Part shown: positions 13,015-23,452 of the stretch, in pieces
Position numbering within the stretch: position 1 is the first letter of the stretch
Layout: the number at the start of each line of letters is the position of its first letter
Notes under the pieces: generated by a model
The model's database searches: none
Told to the model about the DNA's origin: nothing
What the model saw: the letters and a program-made list of their open reading frames with translations, nothing else
NCBI RefSeq assembly: GCF_021462225.1
Contig: NC_061811.1
Location: 5,915,663 to 5,979,662, forward strand
DNA: 64,000 nucleotides
Origin: Girardinichthys multiradiatus
Lineage: Eukaryota > Chordata > Actinopteri > Cyprinodontiformes > Goodeidae
Direction: 5' to 3'
Program-made: the position numbers and the translations under genes

Positions 13015-13703
13015 TACAGTACAGACCAAAAGTTTGGACACACCTTCTCATTCAAAGAGTTGTCTTTATTTTCATGACTGTGAATATTGTAGCTTCACAC
13101 TGAAGGCATCAAAACTATGAATTAACACATGTGGAATTATATACTGAACAAAAAAGTGTGAAACAACTGAAAATATATCTTATATTCTAGGTTCTTCAAA
13201 GTAGCCACCTTTTGCTTTGATTACTGCTCCGCACACTCTTGGCATTCTGTTGACGGGCTTCAAGAGGTAGTCACCTGAAATGGTTTTCACGTCACCGAAT
13301 TGCCCTGTCAGGTTTAATAAGTGGGATTTCAAGCCTTTTAAATGGGTTTGAGACCATCAGTTGTGTTGTGCAGGAGGTGGATACAGTACATAGCTGATAG
13401 TCCTACTGAATAGACTATCAGAATGTGTATTATGGCAAGAAAAAAACAGCTAAGTAAAGAAAAACGAGTGGCCATCATTACTTTAAGAAATGAAGGTCAG
13501 TCAGTCCGAACAATTGGGAAAACTTTGATAGTGTCCCCAAGTGCAGTCGCAAAAACCATTAAGCGCTACAAAGAAACTGGCTCACATGAGGACCACCCCA
13601 GGAAAGGTAGACCAAGAGTCACCTCTGCTGCGGACGATAAGTTCATCCGAGTCACCAGCCTCAGAAATTGCAGGTTAACAGCAGCTCAGATTAGAGAACA
13701 GGT
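13015..13703 (+). mobile_element. 5' half of a Tc1 transposon inside an L2
   Basis: It starts with the terminal sequence 'cagtacagaccaaaagtttg' at a TA within the L2 tail. It runs through the untranslated end into a transposase start and stops abruptly near 13703, where L2 sequence resumes. The catalytic half and right terminus are missing. About 380 bp of L2 3' sequence, judged against the L2 copy at 876-1873, is missing too, which points to a later deletion across both elements. Confidence 0.85.
13432..13703 (+). pseudogene. Tc1 transposase N-terminal domain (truncated)
   Basis: About 90 residues are open from MARKKQLSKEKR. The region forms the paired-like helix-turn-helix pair of Tc1 transposases, which binds the inverted repeats (VAIITLRNEGQSVRTIGK, then AVAKTIKRYKETGS). 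The GRPR AT-hook-like linker follows, and then the start of the second helix-turn-helix (LTAAQIREQVNA). A Met at 13423 is in frame, but the Met at 13432 fits the family start better. The frame then runs into antisense L2 sequence, so all three catalytic acidic residues are absent. The preserved part has no internal stop, suggesting a fairly young copy. It could at most give a DNA-binding fragment, and expression is unknown. Confidence 0.85.
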
Positions 13704-14800
13704 CAATGCCTGTCCTGTTTTGTGGATGAGCGAAACCACACTGAGATGGATGAAGACAGGACAGACTGAATGATGGCAGTGTAGAAGATGACCAACAGCT
13801 CCTGTGGAAGATTGTACTTCTTGAGTTGCCTCAGGAAGTACAGTCTCTGCTGGGCCTTCTTTCGAACAGTGTCTATGTGTGAAGAACATCTCAGGTCCTC
13901 AGAGATGGTGGTTCCTAAGAACCTGAAGTGGTCCACAGCTGCTACGGTGTTGTTGAGGATGGTGAGGGGGGTGTATGGGAGTGGTGTTCGCCGAAGGTCC
14001 ATCAGGAAGCTGTTGATCCACTGACAGGTGGAGGCTGGGATGTTGAGCTGGGTGAGCTTCTGGTGGAGGATGTCTGGCATGATGGTGTTGAAGGCCGAGC
14101 TGAAGTCTATAAACAGGATCCTGGCGTACGTCCCTGGACGGTCGAGATGTTGCAGGATGAAGTGTAGACCTAAGTTAACAGCATCATCTGCCGACCTGTT
14201 TGCTTGGTAAGCAAACTCCAGGGGGTCCAGCAGGGGGCCTGTGATGTCTTTCAGGTGCTTCAACACCAGCCACTCAAAGTATTTCATGACCACAGACGTC
14301 AGGGCTACAGGCCTGTAGTCATTCAATCCTACGATGGTGGGTTTCTTGGGCACCGGGATGATGGTGGATCGTTTGAGGCAGGAGGGGACCTCACATTTCT
14401 CCAGTGACTTGTTGAAGATCCGGGTGAAGATCGGAGTGAGTTGATTTGCACAGGCTTTCAGACATGATGGGGAGACGTTATCAGGTCCTCCAGCTTTCTT
14501 TGTTTTCATGCGCTGAAAGAGCCTGTTTACATCTTCCCCGGAGATCTTTAGTGCAGGCAGAGGATCTGAAGGTAGGGGGTTGGTAGCTTTGTGGGAAGAA
14601 TTTGTTCCTGAATGGGATGTGGAGGAGATGATTTGAGTTGTGAATGGCTTCTTGTCATGTCTGCAGTAGAAGCCATTCAGACGGTTGGCCAGGCGAGGAC
14701 TCTGTTCAGGAAATGTGGGGGGGCTCCTGTAGGCAGTCAGGTTTCTCCAACCGGTCCATACAGCTGAAGTGTCACCAGTAGCTGTTCTTAAGCTTCTCAC
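13703..14800 (-). pseudogene. L2 ORF2 reverse transcriptase with internal deletion
   Basis: A 365-residue frame begins with a linker and then the RT N-terminal blocks: [52 protein letters not shown] and ILFIDFSSAFNTI (the first catalytic Asp). After INSFLM it jumps directly to DLRRTPLPYTPLTILN. The L2 copy at 876-1873 has over 100 residues before that point, including the catalytic FADD. The deletion keeps the frame open but removes the active site. The C-terminal part runs to ISVWFRSSTKQDR, where the element is cut by the Tc1 junction. Confidence 0.88.
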
Positions 14801-16190
14801 TGAAGCTTCTCTTGGCTGCTTTGATCTCCTTTGTTAGTTTGTTCCTGGCCTGCTTGTACCGCGCCCAATCTCCACTGCTGTGAGCTTCTTCCTTTTCCCT
14901 GCGAAGATTCCTGAGGTGTGGTGTAAACCATGGCTTGTTATTCTCAAAGGTGCAGAAGGTCTTGGTCTGCACACACATGTCCTCACAGAAACTGATGTAA
15001 AATGTCACCACATCACTTAGTTGGTTTAAGTCAGTGGCTGAGGTTTCAAAAACAGTCCAGTCTGTGCATTCAAAGCAGGCCTGTAGCATCTGCTTTGATT
15101 CCTCAGTCCACTTCTTAACAGTGTGAACCTTGGGTTTGGAAGCTCTTAGTCTCTGTCTGTAGGTTGGGATGAGGTGGATTAGACAATAATCCGAAAAACC
15201 CAGAGCAGCCCTGGTACCAGCATGATATGAGTCCTTTAAAGCTGTGTAACAATGGTCCAGTGTGTTTTTGTCTCTGGTGGGACACTTAATATGCTGTCTG
15301 TATTTGGGGAGTTCATTTGAGAGGTTTGCGCTGTTAAAATCTCCCAGTATTATGATGAAAGAGTCCGTGTATTTCTTCTCCAGGTCTGTAATCAGCTCAG
15401 CAAGATGTTTTTCAGCGGCAGAAGTGCAGCCATGAGGTGGAAAATATGAGCCGATTATTATAAATGAGGAAAACTCTCTCGGTGAATAAAATGGTTTATA
15501 GATTATGACAAATGACTCCAGATCAGGACTACATGTTTTTCCCAGCACTTTTATGTCTCTGCACCAACCTTCATTTATATAAAAGCAGATTCCGCCTCCT
15601 CGCTTCTTCCCCGATAGCTCCGCGCTGCGATCCGCTCTGAACAGCGGGAAGTCCGGCATCAGCAGTGCGCAGTCCGGGATGTTTTCACTCAGCCATGTCT
15701 AGGTGAAACAGAGAACCGCTGATCCGCGGAGGTCCGTGTTTTTACCTGTGAGGAGAAGCAGCTCGTCCATCTTGTTGCTTAGAGAGCAGACGTTTGCCAG
15801 GTGGATTGAAGGCAGTGGTGTGCGAAGTCCTCTTTTGCAGAGTTTTACCAGCGCGCCAGCACGTTTCCCCCTCCGGCACTTTCAGCGCAGCATCTCATAG
15901 AGTTCCGCAGCTCCGCTTGCCAGAAGCTCAATGAACCTTGGATCGATGAAAGATGGTGAAAAAATCCCAAGAGAGGACTCTCTGATGTTGAGAAATTCCT
16001 CTCTACTGAATGAGACCACAGAATTGTGGCCCGAGACCACAGTACTGTTGCTCAAAAAACATATAAACACACAAAATACACAAACAAAGAGAGAGCGAAG
16101 CTCCAAGGCTGCCATCGTCAACGCATGCATGTGCGCATTAACACTAACAAAGACAATTAATGAGAAATCAGTTTAAGATTAAATGGTTCA
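13704..16190 (-). mobile_element. Long L2-type LINE body
   Basis: On the minus strand the order is a 5' region with no clear frame (15,800-16,190), then endonuclease, then reverse transcriptase. The family copies itself by endonuclease nicking and target-primed reverse transcription. This copy is inactive: the endonuclease has a stop and a changed catalytic residue, a frameshift near 14,790 separates it from the RT, and the RT lacks its catalytic box. The 5' edge is uncertain. At about 16192-16216 a short piece resembles the terminus of the Tc1 copy at 37960. Confidence 0.9.
14772..15820 (-). pseudogene. L2 ORF2 endonuclease region (broken)
   Basis: The part open from 15659 has the apurinic-endonuclease fold signatures of L2/CR1 LINEs: RADRSAELSGKKRGGGICF, then IILGDFNSANL (the GDFN motif), then a C-terminal GFSDYCLIHL. 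The final catalytic pair is normally SDH and is SDY here. Upstream, in the same frame, NVCSLSNKMDELLLLTG is readable, and the TETW motif with the catalytic Glu is interrupted by TAG at 15701-15699. Both changes would abolish nicking. The region after the endonuclease (NKPWFTPHLRNLRREKEEAH) is the usual linker to the RT. Confidence 0.88.
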
Positions 16191-16289
16191 TTTCAATAAA
16201 TTTGAATATCATCTGGAGTCTGTCCAGGACCTTTATGATGTGGCAACAGGTCTACAGTGATTAAGGAACAATGGATTAGATTTCACAGC

Positions 16290-17040
16290 ACTGGAAACTT
16301 CTCCTGGGTCAGGCTGAAGTTGAAGAGGTGGTGGAAGAGGTGCTACATAATCTAACATTGCTGGTCCACACAGGCCTTAAGGACTCTAGGGCTGACATCA
16401 TCTGGACCTGCCACCTTGTGCCTGTTCAAATTCTCCAGCTGCCTCTTCACCTGACTTTTAGAGACACACCGGAAGGGAAGAAGAAGAGAGCCCCAGCATC
16501 CCCTGATTTGGTTAAAGAGAATGGTGGACAGATAGCACGCTCCATGATTAACTTGGGTGATAAAACATTTGAAGTTTGACAGGAAAGCTAGAGGATTGGT
16601 GGTATGTGCATGAACTGAACCAATTGAATAATATGTCCATTTCATTGCCTCTCTATCTGATCTTCCTTCTGCTTTAAGCCTGTGATCTTCGTCATCCCTC
16701 ACCACACATTTCTTATGTTGTTCTGTTAGAACTTGCTCTCTAGCTTCTTCCTTTATGACTTCTTGTTGTCTCTTGTCCTGACTTTTGTACAGTCTCCAAT
16801 ATTTCGTTACCTCCCTTCCTGTAGGCTCTTTTTGTTGTTAAGCAGGTCTTGCAGGTCACTGGTGGTCCAGGGTTTGTTTTTGGAGAAGCATCTCAAAGTT
16901 CTGGGGGAGATGATGTCCACACAGAAGTTTATATAGTCGGTCACACACTAAGGTTTGGCATTGATGTTATCTTCCTGTGGCTGGCCCAGAGCGTCACAGC
17001 CTGTACCCTCAAAACAACCCCGCAGAGGTTCTCTAATATT
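16290..17040 (-). mobile_element. Second LINE fragment (linker and RT N-terminus)
   Basis: On the minus strand a frame near 16352-16450 gives VKRQLENLNRHKVAGPDDV followed by SPRVLKACVDQ, the start of a LINE reverse transcriptase. Further upstream (16830-16910) the reverse complement encodes the 'NKPW' linker that precedes RT in L2-like elements. The sequence differs clearly from the L2 next to it, so it is another family or an older copy. Stops are frequent. Confidence 0.7.
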
Positions 17041-17149
17041 CAGTAACCTTCTCACAGTTCTTCTTTTTTTTTCCCTGGTAGAGGAAAGGACACACTGTTA
17101 AAACAATGGAAGTACAGCATAGATTGAGGTATGTCTAATATGACCAGAT

Positions 17150-17540
17150 GTTACCACATGTGGATTGGGCTGTTGTGACTTTATCTGAATTTACTGAATG
17201 ACCAGGTTATTCCATCAATGGATTTTTTCTTCGCTGATGGGACGGGCATATTCCAAGATGACAATGCCAGGATTCATCGGGCTTCAATTGTGAAAGAGTT
17301 GTTCAGGGAGCATGAGACATCATTCTCATGCATGGATTGGCCACCACAGAGTCCAGACCTTAACCCCATTGAGAATCTTTGGGATGTGCTGGAGAAGGCT
17401 TTGTGCAGTGGTCAGACTCTACCATCATCAATGCAAGATGTTGTTGAAAAATTAATGCAACACTGGGTGGAAATAAATCTTGTGACATTGCAGAAGCTTA
17501 TCGAAACAATGGCACAGCGAATTATTAGTGTGTGACCATT
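17150..17540 (+). pseudogene. Tc1 transposase C-terminal catalytic part
   Basis: The open frame 17218-17535 (105 residues) contains [11 protein letters not shown], with the second catalytic Asp, and [20 protein letters not shown], with the catalytic Glu 34-35 residues later, as expected for a DD34E transposase. It ends with a natural-looking C-terminus. The DNA-binding domains and first Asp are missing upstream. It differs from the N-terminal fragment at 13432, and I cannot show that the two belong to one element. Confidence 0.85.
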
Positions 17541-18290
17541 TTTTTTTTCGGTGGTGACTTTTAACTGAGATTTTGAAATGTTAGTTGCTATCAGTTTTAA
17601 GAATTGATCTTGTTGCCATAGTTACATATCATCAGCTGCAACAGCTTCATTCATTTTAATTAATTATCAATTATGTAATTATCCACCTTTTGGACAGTGT
17701 CACTGATTGTTTGTTGGACAGCAATCAAGTCAACAGTTTTCATGATGATGTAGACCATGTTGTTTTTTTAAGAAAAATTATTTTTTATTGGTATTATATA
17801 ACATTAAACTTTTCTTACAAACAATATACGGTTCTAGATGGCACTGGCTTGTTCACTGGTTGAAAGGGCAGAGGCCAAAGGCAATCAAGCTTGCTGCAAC
17901 AGCTAGAGGCAGAATAATCTAGTGCTGCCTCGGGAGTGCAGTATCCATTAGAACATATCAAGGCCATGCAAGCAACAGTCACACTGCTGTTCCTCATTCC
18001 TTTGTTCATTAGGTTATTCTTTTTCTTTGTGTGCTCTGCTGTTAGGATTAGGTCAGAAGTATTTACAAAGTTCATGAGCAATACACCCACAGCTCAATAA
18101 GGTAATTATTATTGTTGCAAACAACTTTATAGACCTCAAAAAAATTAAAACCAGTGATTACAAAAACAAAGTAAACAAATACATTAATTTCAAAATAACT
18201 ATTTTATACCAACTGACCAGAAGTGTATACATACATATATATATAAAAAACTGCATATAGTCATTGACTGTGCTGCAATTATTCCTCTTG
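17541..18290. other. No recognised feature
   Basis: The first part may be the untranslated end of the Tc1 copy just upstream. Nothing else is recognised. Confidence 0.45.
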
Positions 18291-18291
18291 A

Positions 18292-18321
18292 ATATATATA
18301 TATATATATATTTATACATAC

Positions 18322-18384
<63 letters not shown>
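18292..18384. repeat. Compound microsatellite (AT)n and (TG)30
   Basis: A run of AT dinucleotides (18292-18310) is followed by an uninterrupted (TG)30 (18325-18384). The long frames across it, such as poly-Thr/His, are artefacts of the repeat. Confidence 0.97.
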
Positions 18385-18388
<4 letters not shown>

Positions 18389-19120
18389 GCAGTTATGCAT
18401 GACACCGCAAGGAAGCCTCGATTTTAAAAACACAATAAAAACCAAAGAAATATATTTGTTTTCCTGAAACTTTTTATTTAAGATATTCGGTTCTGGTGTG
18501 GAATAAATAAGGACACACACATTATTAATTCCCCATTAAAATGGCTAAAATCACACACTGGTGTTTCACTTGAATTGGATGCCATTATTTAACCTCTTGA
18601 AGTAGGTTTTCCCAGTTTAAACCTCAGACATTTAGTTTGGTGTGCTCCTCACTGACAACTGCTGAAAATGCTTGAAATCAAAAAATGTTATCTGATGCCT
18701 TCAGGAGGAGGCAGAAGACTGTAACTGCTGACTGTGTTACTTTTTCCTACTACTCCACATACATGCATTTAAGCACTATTTGCCATTTTTAATGACACAT
18801 ATTTCAGGTCTGTCTTCTTTTACAGGTGCTATACCTGAACCTTTGTTTATTTGTTTGACTGTTTCGCTTTCCTGGAAGATCAGCTGAATAAGTGCTGTCA
18901 CCATCTTCACGTTCTCTCTGAGTCTGTTGTTTTCATGAAGGACACAATTGTCCCAATAATTATGTTTTTGACCTTATCTATTTTCTGAACAGAGTCATTG
19001 AAACCTCATTGCCTTTCATCTAATAGACCTACTTTACACTAGGTATTCAGATGTTCTTTCCCATTGAAAGTGCTTTTTAAACAGTATTATGTGTTTTTTC
19101 AGTTTTCTGACTTCTCAAAA
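18385..19120. other. No recognised feature
   Basis: AT-rich sequence without a supported gene or named repeat. Confidence 0.45.
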
Positions 19121-19124
19121 CCCT

Positions 19125-19335
19125 ATTTGGTGATGGCAGATGGTCACTCACACTTAGCCTGGTTCTCCTGAAGGTTTCTTCCAGTTAAAATAGAGAGGTG
19201 GCTCTCCGTTGTCACCACATGCTTGCTCAAGAGGAAGAATTGCACCAAAGTCAATGACAACGTGCAGTTTTCTACCCACTGTCGCCATATGCTTGCTCAG
19301 GATTGGCTGGGGTTCCTTATGTAGAAAACGTTTGA
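19125..19335 (-). repeat. Inverted partial copy of the dispersed 'tatatagc' repeat
   Basis: 'cacacttagcctggttctcc' and 'gaaggtttcttccagtta' are the reverse complement of the 3' third of the copy at 59527-59990. 'ctgtcgccatatgcttgctc' also matches that copy. It is decayed and has lost the 'tatatagc' head. Confidence 0.7.
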
Positions 19336-20340
19336 TCAGTTGATTATTGTTTTTTACATTATATTACATTAAATCATCACATTTAGGGTCAGACTGGACT
19401 GCGTGTTGATCTACATTTGGCCTTTTTACTGAGCCACATTTTGTGATGGTGGTCCACCAAACTTGGTTTTGTGGTGTTTCTTGCTCTTCTGAGATAAAGA
19501 TAACTCTGCCTTTCAGTCAGTCAGTGGTCATTCTGACTTCTCCTCTCTGCACCTCTGACTTTCTAAAAGCCTCCCTTCACCCTGTCCAATCACATTTCTT
19601 CTTCCTATCTCTTCCACAGACCATCCAGTGATTTTTTCTTTCAGTCACTCCAATGTTCCACTCTTCTGGGGAGTTACTCGGGTCAAAAAACTGGCCAGCT
19701 GCATGCGCTAATCTGGAAATACAGGTGAACACAGACAGGAGCTCACATAAAGGCCAGGTTTTCCTCAAAGATAAAAGACTGCTTGTGCTTCTGATCTGAT
19801 ACCATCCAACTTGACCTATAAATGTACTTGACCGGCAGAGAGAAATAAATGTATCTTCATGTCTGGAGAGGCTCTGTTGCCAGATATGAGTTCGAATCTC
19901 CCTGCAGGAATAGAAATTTAAATCTGACATTATGCCCTCGGTGTGATAGAAGTCATATTGTTTCGTACTTGGCATTTTGTGGATGAACAATACAAAGCAT
20001 CCACAGGGGACAACATGAGGCTTTTCAAAATCATCTACTGGAAACAAGATAAAACAGTTTTTTGAATGAGTTATACTTTTACGTTAATTGCTAGATGTGT
20101 TGGGGATTGCTAATGAAGGTTTTCTTAATTTAAATTCAAAACCTTTTATCACAGCCGATTTTCTTTTTGCGTTTTGTTTTAGCTCTACGGACTTAGTTTG
20201 GTCTATAAAATTATTGCTGGCATGTATTAAATCACATGATTAACCATTAAAAAGGAAGCTCAGCTTTTACTTGTTTTGCACTAATTAGTCTTATATTACT
20301 TTGCAGACATTAGAGCATGTAAAAAATGACAATTAAACAC
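19336..20340. other. No recognised feature; one unassigned 156-residue frame
   Basis: A minus-strand frame at 19577-20047 is open for 156 residues. I recognise no domain, signal peptide or conserved pattern, and no splice or promoter context supports it. I take it as chance. Confidence 0.45.
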
Positions 20341-20344
20341 CTCC

Positions 20345-21608
20345 CATGTTTGGATTGCACAGTGCCTTGAAAACAACCCCCCATTTTTGTCACCGTGCGC
20401 CAACAGATTTCAGTGTATTTTCTGGGATTTTATGTGATCGACTGACTCAAGTAGTATTAGTCTATCACATAAAATCCAAATAAAATCCACAAATCTACCC
20501 ATTATTGAAGAAAGGCAAGAAGACACACATTGTTGACAAAAGTCCACAGAGGGTTCTATTTGTTGCTTGCTAGAAGCCATGTAGGGGACACAGTAAACAT
20601 GTGGAAGAAAATACTTCTTGGTCCACATGCAAAATGCTGTGTGTGGTGGAAAACTACCACTGAATGACCATGAATACCCTGGTGCTGCTCCTGAGGAGAA
20701 AAAGAAAAGCTGGTCAGGGTTAATAAAAGATGGATGGAGCAAAATGCAGGTCAATCCTGGAAGAAAACCAGTTCGTAGATCTACAAGGCTGGTAGAGACT
20801 TACCACAAAAGGCTTGCAGCCATAACTGGAGTGAAAAGTGGCTTTACAAAGAGTTGACTCAGAGAGATTGATGAAAATCTATCACACTTTTCAAAATTTT
20901 TACTTAACTTTATAAGGCTGCCAGCCCACAGTGGGGTAAGGAAAATGAAATGGCAGATATGAAAGCAAAGGAAACCACCAAATGTTTATTAGTCAATATT
21001 AATGTTAAGTTTAGTAGAAAAGATATAAATGTCTACAATGGGAAGAGGAAAGGAAAATAGGCGAGATGAGAAGAACAGCAAGGAGCAGAAGGGAAGAGAA
21101 AATTATTTCACGACTCAGACTTGAGCATACTGAACTAAACAGCATTTTATTCATATTTGGGAAACAGGGAAAAGAGACAATAGCACATGTTTTTTTTTGC
21201 ATTGTCAGATTTATTAAGACAAGACAAATCAACTAATTCAAAACCTTAATAATATGAAAATAAAACTAGGTCTTATTGACTTGTTTCAGAAAGACGGAAG
21301 AAGTAAAAGCTACCAGGCCATATTCTTCTTTTTTTTTTTTTTTGAGACAGAGTTGATATATGAGCTCAGTTTTTTTTTTTCAAGCTCCCTACCAGTTGGT
21401 GGCAATAGTGCACCATTAAGTTGTTTGCCAACCAGCAATAAACAAAACGAAGAAGAAGAAAAAACTTTTGACTTGATTTTCAAAACCATGTTTCAAACCG
21501 TGGTAGTTACACTTGACAATTATTTCTTGTTAGTCTATCACATAAAATCCCAATAAAATACATTCCTGTTTCTGGTCATTCAAGGGGTATGAATACTTTT
21601 GGTACAAC
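20345..21608 (+). mobile_element. Internally deleted Tc1 copy holding a LINE end
   Basis: The left end 'cagtgccttgaaaacaac' and the right end 'caaggggtatgaatactttt' are Tc1 termini of the type at 229 and 63545. The transposase remnants are the segment before the GGG block (20600-20770) and the very C-terminus (20775-20860), so the catalytic region is deleted. Near the left end, 14-bp arms at 20425-20438 and 20464-20477 are perfect inverted repeats, meaning a terminal piece is present twice in opposite orientation. A LINE end interrupts the right side. Confidence 0.85.
20905..21475 (+). mobile_element. LINE 3' end with RNase H domain remnant
   Basis: 'ctgccagcccacagtgggg' followed, after a frame change, by GNEMADMKAKETTK matches the P-A-H-x-G..GNE-x-AD motif of the RNase H domain found at the C-terminus of I-superfamily LINEs. 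The 3' end reads 'agtgcaccattaagttg' and 'caataaacaaaacgaagaag', an A-rich tail. It is 5'-truncated, full of stops, and lies inside a Tc1 copy. RNase H would remove the RNA strand during copying; here it is a relic. Confidence 0.6.
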
Positions 21609-22203
21609 AATGGTGGGAATCTTCAGATTTAGCTGTTGTTTTTTTTATTTCTTGTTATCTAACTTGAACCATTCAAAGATAATTGTTCACTTATGATCAG
21701 GTTGGAGTGCAATTATACAGCAAGAAGTGATTGTCATAAAATCCTGGATGGACTTTTATTTTATTTTCAGGTAAAACTAGGCTGTCTTTCATCCTTCAGT
21801 AAAAAGGTTTCTGTGCAGCATCCTCAAAGTGGTGCGTTCTCAGCTCGGGAGTTAAAAGCAGTGTTCTACTCTGTCTGTCTGGAAGACATGACACAGCATA
21901 CAGCACAAGGAGCATATGAGCCATAAATTACTGAATTGACAGATGGAGGTGTTGCAAAGGTAAGAAAAAAAACTGTGGTAGGGCACACCTGGAAATCACA
22001 ATCTAAAAACAATAATAAAAGTCTCAAATATCTGTATTTGCATTAATCTGAATAAATATGACACTTACAGTGTAGATTAAAGAAGGTTTAAATGGTCTAT
22101 TCAACTGGCAGCTACTATTACACACATACACAAATGATGAAAAATCAATTCTTGAAACAGTTTAAATGTTTAAGTCTGCAATGATTAGAATAAAACATTC
22201 CTA
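21609..22203. other. No recognised feature
   Basis: Short frames only. Confidence 0.45.
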
Positions 22204-22800
22204 TCAGTAAGAATCAGAATCAGCTTTATTGGCTGGTCAAGACTGGGTGCTCAAACAATGAATTTAATTTCAGTTTCAACCACTCACAGTGTACAGACAT
22301 TAAGTATAAATGTATTAACTTTAGAGGAAATAAAATAAAGGAAACAAGTAACAGTATGTACATGTATGTGTATGTACAGCAATTTTTAAAATAAAAAAAG
22401 TAGAAAAAGAAAAGGCAGGTTGTGGTAGAGCATTTAAGCTAAATTTGTTTCACAGCAGTGTAGCTCAGCACACAGGCTGTAAGGTCTTCAGTGGGATCAT
22501 CAGAGAGACAGAATAGAAAGAGAAACTGAGTCTTTGGCAGATGTTTTTTGCAAATAGCGCTCTGTAGTGTCAGCCTGAAAGTAAAAGTATAAACAATTTG
22601 TGAACAGGATGTGTGGGGTCTGCAGAGATTGTTAGCTGCCCTTTTCCTGACCTGAGCTGTACAAGCCCAGGATGGAGGGAAGGTCAGCCCTGATGATTCT
22701 CTCTGCAGACCTTATTGTTGGTTGCAGTCTGGACCTCTCCTGTTTTGTGGATGAACCGAACCACACAGTAATGGATGAAGACAGGACAGACGGAATGATG
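22204..22800 (-). mobile_element. L2-type LINE 3' end
   Basis: It begins with 'gaatcagaatcagctttatt', the reverse complement of an L2 tail. At 22,620-22,800 the minus strand matches the RT C-terminus (Q..CRENHQG region, then SVCPVFIH-like shadows), as in the copy at 1373-1500. The 3' untranslated region differs from that copy, so it is another L2 subfamily. Confidence 0.8.
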
Positions 22801-23446
22801 GTGATCAAGATGTTTATCTATGTCTGAATCACAACTACTACCGTTAAATAAAATATCTATAAAGATAATATTCAAGTAAGATGGAACTGAGTTCAGAATG
22901 TTAGTTAGTTTAATGTCTAGGCATGTGCATATTTGTGCTAATGCATCTTGGTAAACAGAATCTGGACCTCTGTGCTCATGAAGTGAAAAAAAAAAAACTG
23001 GCAACTCTTCTTGTTCAGAACTGGTACTCTTTGAGAAAGGAACCTGGTAGCTTCTTTTCCTTAGACTTAATTTCCAGCTTAGCTCGGTCTTGTCAATCTG
23101 TCTCCCAAGTCTACTCTTAGTTGAAGTCGTTTGGACTATTCTCTAACCTCGTTTTTTGTTAAATCAGGACTCCTAGAATGAAAAGCAAGTTAGATGGACA
23201 GACTGTGTTTTGTTGTAATGCACAATATCAGAGTAGGTCGTGGCTTCCTTTAAAATAACCAGCAGAGGTCCTTACATCATCTGATTGCCTCTTGGACAGA
23301 TTTCTTTAGATGGTTTCTTGGTGGATCAAGACCATTTGAACTGTCTTTCTCACTTCACACTGAGAAGAAGAGGAACTGGCAGCAAAGTTCAACGCTTTCC
23401 TTCCATTATGTTACATCTACAATGTAACATAAATAAATAAACATTA
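22801..23446. other. No recognised feature
   Basis: AT-rich sequence with no named repeat or supported frame. Confidence 0.45.
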
Positions 23447-23452
23447 TTTTAC

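Noticed and set aside
18158..18520. Minus-strand frame with a long Thr-His repeat
   Set aside because: A translation of the (TG)30 microsatellite.
19577..20047. 156-residue minus-strand frame as a gene
   Set aside because: No domain, no signal peptide, no splice or promoter context. Length is compatible with chance in 64 kb.
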